64,000 nucleotides of DNA, taken from assembly GCA_963573315.1 (NCBI GenBank), contig OY752146.1, positions 2,604,001-2,668,000 on the forward strand, given 5' to 3'. The stretch comes from Entomortierella parvispora. Its lineage: Eukaryota; Mortierellomycota; Mortierellomycetes; Mortierellales; Mortierellaceae. Shown here in pieces: positions 61,199 to 64,000 of the stretch. Position 1 is the stretch's first letter; each line of letters begins with the position of its first letter. A program made the position numbers and the translations under genes. Under the pieces are notes generated by a model. The model was not told the DNA's origin. It made no database searches and was given only the letters and a program-made list of their open reading frames with translations.

Positions 61199-61548
61199 TT
61201 GCTGCTCCTACCTTAGGCCTTATTCCGGAGGCTCCTTTATGACCTCTGACGACGCTGGCACCACCTTGTGTCCGTTTTCAAGGAAATGGTCGTGTAGGTA
61301 CATCAGACAACGAGGGAGAAGCGCATAGATGACTGCATATTCCGACTACAATAGCATATGTTCTCATCTTCTCTTGCTGCTCCTACCTTAGACCTTATTC
61401 CGGAGACTCCTTCACGACCTCTGTTGACGCTGGCGCCACATCGCGTCCTTTTTTGAAGGACATGATCGCGAAGGTATACTGACAACAAGGTAGAAACGTA
61501 TAGATGGCTGCATATACCGACTACGATAGCACATGTTCTCTCCGACGC
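61199..61548. repeat. 175-bp tandem duplication
   Basis: Two units starting at 61199 and 61374, both opening with TTGCTGCTCCTACCTTAG, then CCTTATTCCGGAG and CATATGTTCTC-type ends. By eye about 80% identical. Confidence 0.88.
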
Positions 61549-62949
61549 CATCTTCCACAATAGGCTCTGTGCCGAGCCTCTGAATGTAGTAACGCAAGTC
61601 AAGGCAGCTCTGACGACACAAGTTTGCTGGTACAAGATACTGAGGTTTGCCAGACGTATTTAACTCGCAGGGTGAGTTTTCATGCAAAAGAGCTTGAAGA
61701 GAGCTTGTTTGGCTGTGTTTAATGATATGACCGTGAAGGCCATACGATAGGAACCTTGAGTTCGTGGCAACAGAAGGCGACTTTTCCAGATGATGGATTC
61801 AGGATACTTACAACAGCTGGCGCAATCTTCCCGGGGGTCATTTCCAACAAAGTTGTCTGTGGCTAACGCATGAAAACCATCTTGTCAGCAATCTGGAAGG
61901 TATTATGCTGCAAGTCGTGTCAAATGACCTATTCAACAGCGCCAACCCCCACATCGAATGCGGTTGGACGAGAGAGTCTGATCCCGACCATGAGGTAAGA
62001 GCCCAAGAGCATGGATCAGTTTCTGGATATCTATTTTCTTCACAATTCAAGGCCTAATTGCCATTCTGTAAGACTAGGACTTCTTTCCAAAGGCATTCTG
62101 TGGACACGATCAGCTACTTGATGCTCTGCGCTTATATCCAAATACAGGTATTCTATACATCATGTTTTCAGTGTTTAATCGTATGAACCTCGGACTTTGG
62201 CGTTATGACTCGGAGGAATGTTCGACCAGCGAGGATCAACAACTGTGGTCGCCGATTATATTGGAGTAAGTACGAACGGTGGGATATGAAGGACATACTG
62301 GACATTTACTCGTCATTGAGATGGTTTCGACGATTGACGACAAGGGTGCTCTTGGTCTTTTTTGCAGTAGGATGAGGTCATTGGCAAAAAAAGGTCAAAT
62401 GATCACGGTGAACTGAAGAAGTTGACGTGCCAACAGCTGATGATTTCTGCAAACATTTGAACCGCTGCATAGGTTTCCAGTAGACAAGAGATGCCATTCC
62501 AGGTCGATGCGGATCTCCTCGCTTGAACCCCAGCAATTGTCATGAACGGTCGTTGTGATATTTCCAAGCAGGTGTCTTGGGATTGAAGGACCATCGACCC
62601 ACTCCGATGACGAGGATATCAAGGAATAGCAGGCAATTCTCATCCTTTTATTTTTGTTCTTTTCTTGGTATTTGGCGGCAACGGAGGTCAGACGTTCCTC
62701 TGAAAGGATGGGACTAATCACGCAAATTAAGGTACTGTAATCGAATGTTGGCTGTCTTGTTGAATCGCGTATGGAACGAGAAGAAACATCACTGAGGTGC
62801 TATCGTTCATTTTGCCGCGCCATGATGCCTTGGTCCGAGTCGTGTGCAAGACCTACCCTGAGTCGTGTGGTCGCTACACGTTCATCTCTCTTCGGCTCTG
62901 TGTGGAGTACCGAATACTGCATCGCAGGCGGGTATCATTCCTCGTATGG

Positions 62950-63195
62950 GTGGATATATCTCTGCTGGTTCTTTTTCTACTGGAAGATGCTTGCGACACC
63001 AGAGCAGAAAGGTAACGCTGGTAACTGGGCCTGCAGGGGGGTATGACTTTCTGTTCTTTCAGCAATATCCTTCTCTGCATCTCTGTACCAAGGTGTTCCC
63101 TTCATCTGTATTTGTCTTGGGGTTGACTGGTGCCTTATTCCTGACATACGCTCATCCTTCTTCATATCAAGACTGCTCTTTTCTTCTTTGAGGAC
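62950..63195 (+). repeat. Dispersed repeat, copy 2
   Basis: Second copy of the repeat at 57873-58155, same orientation, 5 kb away. It ends in the same TTTGAGGAC block. Confidence 0.75.
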
Positions 63196-63517
63196 TTTGC
63201 TTGCCGTGATACCCTGCGCCTGTCGGATCGACTGTCATTCTGGTTGCCAACAAGGGCGAGACGAAGCGCTGGACGCAATTGAGGTCGGATGTGGTCTATC
63301 TGACCCTCACCCTGATCCTGACCCTGACCATGCAACGAGAGGACTTCTTGACCATGGCGGACCCGTGGGTTGTTGGACGAGAGCCAAAAAAAATCTTTTT
63401 TCGCGTTTTTTTGTCCGTCGGACAGCAAACGGTGGTCCGTCTTTTCTTCCTCGTTTTCTTCCCTACTTCCCTTCTCTTCTTCCTTGTTCCTTCCTGCCCT
63501 CTGCTGCATCTCTTTTC

Positions 63518-63622
63518 TTCCCCTCAGCATCTCTCTTCTTCCCCTCAGCATCTCTCTTCTTCCCCTCAGCATCTTTCTTCTTCCCCTCAGCATCTCTCTT
63601 CTTCCCCTCAGCATCACTCTTC
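63518..63622. repeat. 21-bp minisatellite, five units
   Basis: Five units with start points every 21 bp from 63518. Each is TTCCCCTCAGCATC plus a heptamer close to TCTCTTC. It adjoins the 14-bp array that follows. Confidence 0.92.
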
Positions 63623-63776
63623 TTCCCCTCTGCATCTTCCCCTCTGCATCTTCCCCTCTGCATCTTCCCCTCTGCATCTTCCCCTCTGCATCTTCCCCTC
63701 TGCATCTTCCCCTCTGCATCTTCCCCTCTGCATCTTCCCCTCTGCATCTTCCCCTTTACATCTTCCCCTCTGCATC
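63623..63776. repeat. 14-bp minisatellite, eleven units
   Basis: Eleven units of TTCCCCTCTGCATC, nearly perfect (one variant unit near 63752). The unit equals the first 14 bases of the neighbouring 21-bp unit with one change. Confidence 0.93.
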
Positions 63777-64000
63777 TTCCCCTCGCATCTTCGCTCTTCA
63801 TCTCTCTTCCGTGCATCCTTCTTTCTGCCGCCTGCTTCCTCGTCTTTTTTTCTCCCCTCTTCCTTCTTCCCGTCTTCTGCATGCTTCTTCTTTTTGCATC
63901 CCTCTTCTCTCTGTATCCTCGTCTTTCTTCTTCTTTCCTCCCTTCTTCCTTCCTCCCGTCTTCTGCATGCTTCTTCTCTGCTTTGCATCCCTCTTCTCTC

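Larger units (their letters stand above)
57835..64000. other. Gene-poor, repeat-rich end of the window
   Basis: Over 6 kb I find no reading frame that resembles a protein family and no tRNA. The longer frames are short, lie in repeats, or come from purine/pyrimidine bias. The region holds two copies of a dispersed repeat, a 198-bp and a 175-bp tandem repeat, a 22-bp minisatellite, and a 21/14-bp minisatellite close to the right edge. It looks like a repeat block or subtelomeric-type DNA, but no telomere repeat is present. Confidence 0.6.

Noticed and set aside
63518..63776. Regular short repeats resembling a CRISPR array
   Set aside because: Units are directly adjacent with no spacers, only 14-21 bp long and pyrimidine-only, in a eukaryotic genome. 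They are minisatellites.
63162..63988. Long minus-strand frames made of repeated basic and acidic residues
   Set aside because: They are read-through of the 14- and 21-bp minisatellites, which stay open in several frames at once. No non-repeat domain is attached.
63900..64000. Possible telomere at the right edge
   Set aside because: The sequence is polypyrimidine (CTTCTT) but shows no TTAGGG/CCCTAA-type repeat.

Overview
The window is nuclear DNA of a fungus. Most protein genes are cut by short GT-AG introns, usually about 60-110 bp. The gene set is clearly fungal: Kog1-type TORC1 scaffold, Yhm2-type carrier, Per1, Stt3, Avt3/4-type transporter and Apd1-like protein. It also holds families that are rare or absent in yeasts and moulds: Integrator subunit 4, muskelin, FAM72, a LARP7-like protein and a disintegrin membrane protein. 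That mix suggests an early-diverging lineage, most likely Mortierellomycotina or another Mucoromycota. This placement is an inference from gene content; no marker gene proves it.

Layout. 1-11.5 kb: end of PWP1, YHM2-like citrate/oxoglutarate carrier, KOG1/raptor, STT3. 11.9-21.3 kb: a minus-strand block with a Gln-rich protein, a DUF2828 protein, an FN3/coiled-coil protein and a six-TM reading frame that may be its first exon. 21.7-24.1 kb: tRNA-Val, a perfect 38-bp palindrome, and a 5'-truncated LINE with poly(A) tail and 18-19 bp target-site duplication. 24.2-34.4 kb: Gfo/Idh/MocA oxidoreductase, PER1, vacuolar amino-acid transporter, Apd1-like protein, disintegrin membrane protein. 34.7-39.9 kb: tRNA-Ser(CGA) and a 17-exon INTS4. 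40-49.3 kb: muskelin, L-threonine aldolase, peroxisomal acyl-CoA oxidase. 49.9-57.8 kb: FAM72-like protein, methyltransferase, 2OG-Fe(II) dioxygenase-like protein and a short LARP7-like gene. 57.8-64 kb: no credible gene; tandem and dispersed repeats and polypyrimidine minisatellites.

Exon models were built by hand from splice consensus, reading phase and family conservation. Nearly all exon sums are exact multiples of three, which supports them, but no transcript data were available. Functionally the window covers growth control (KOG1), secretory-pathway glycosylation and GPI remodelling (STT3, PER1), mitochondrial and peroxisomal metabolism (YHM2, acyl-CoA oxidase, threonine aldolase), snRNA and telomerase-type RNA biology (INTS4, LARP7) and ubiquitin-ligase scaffolding (muskelin). 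Neighbours do not look functionally clustered. The most notable items are the CACGTG clusters upstream of both tRNA genes, the LINE beside a tRNA gene, the disintegrin protein with no protease domain, the dioxygenase-like protein lacking its distal iron ligand, and the LARP7-like gene that ends at the edge of a repeat field.
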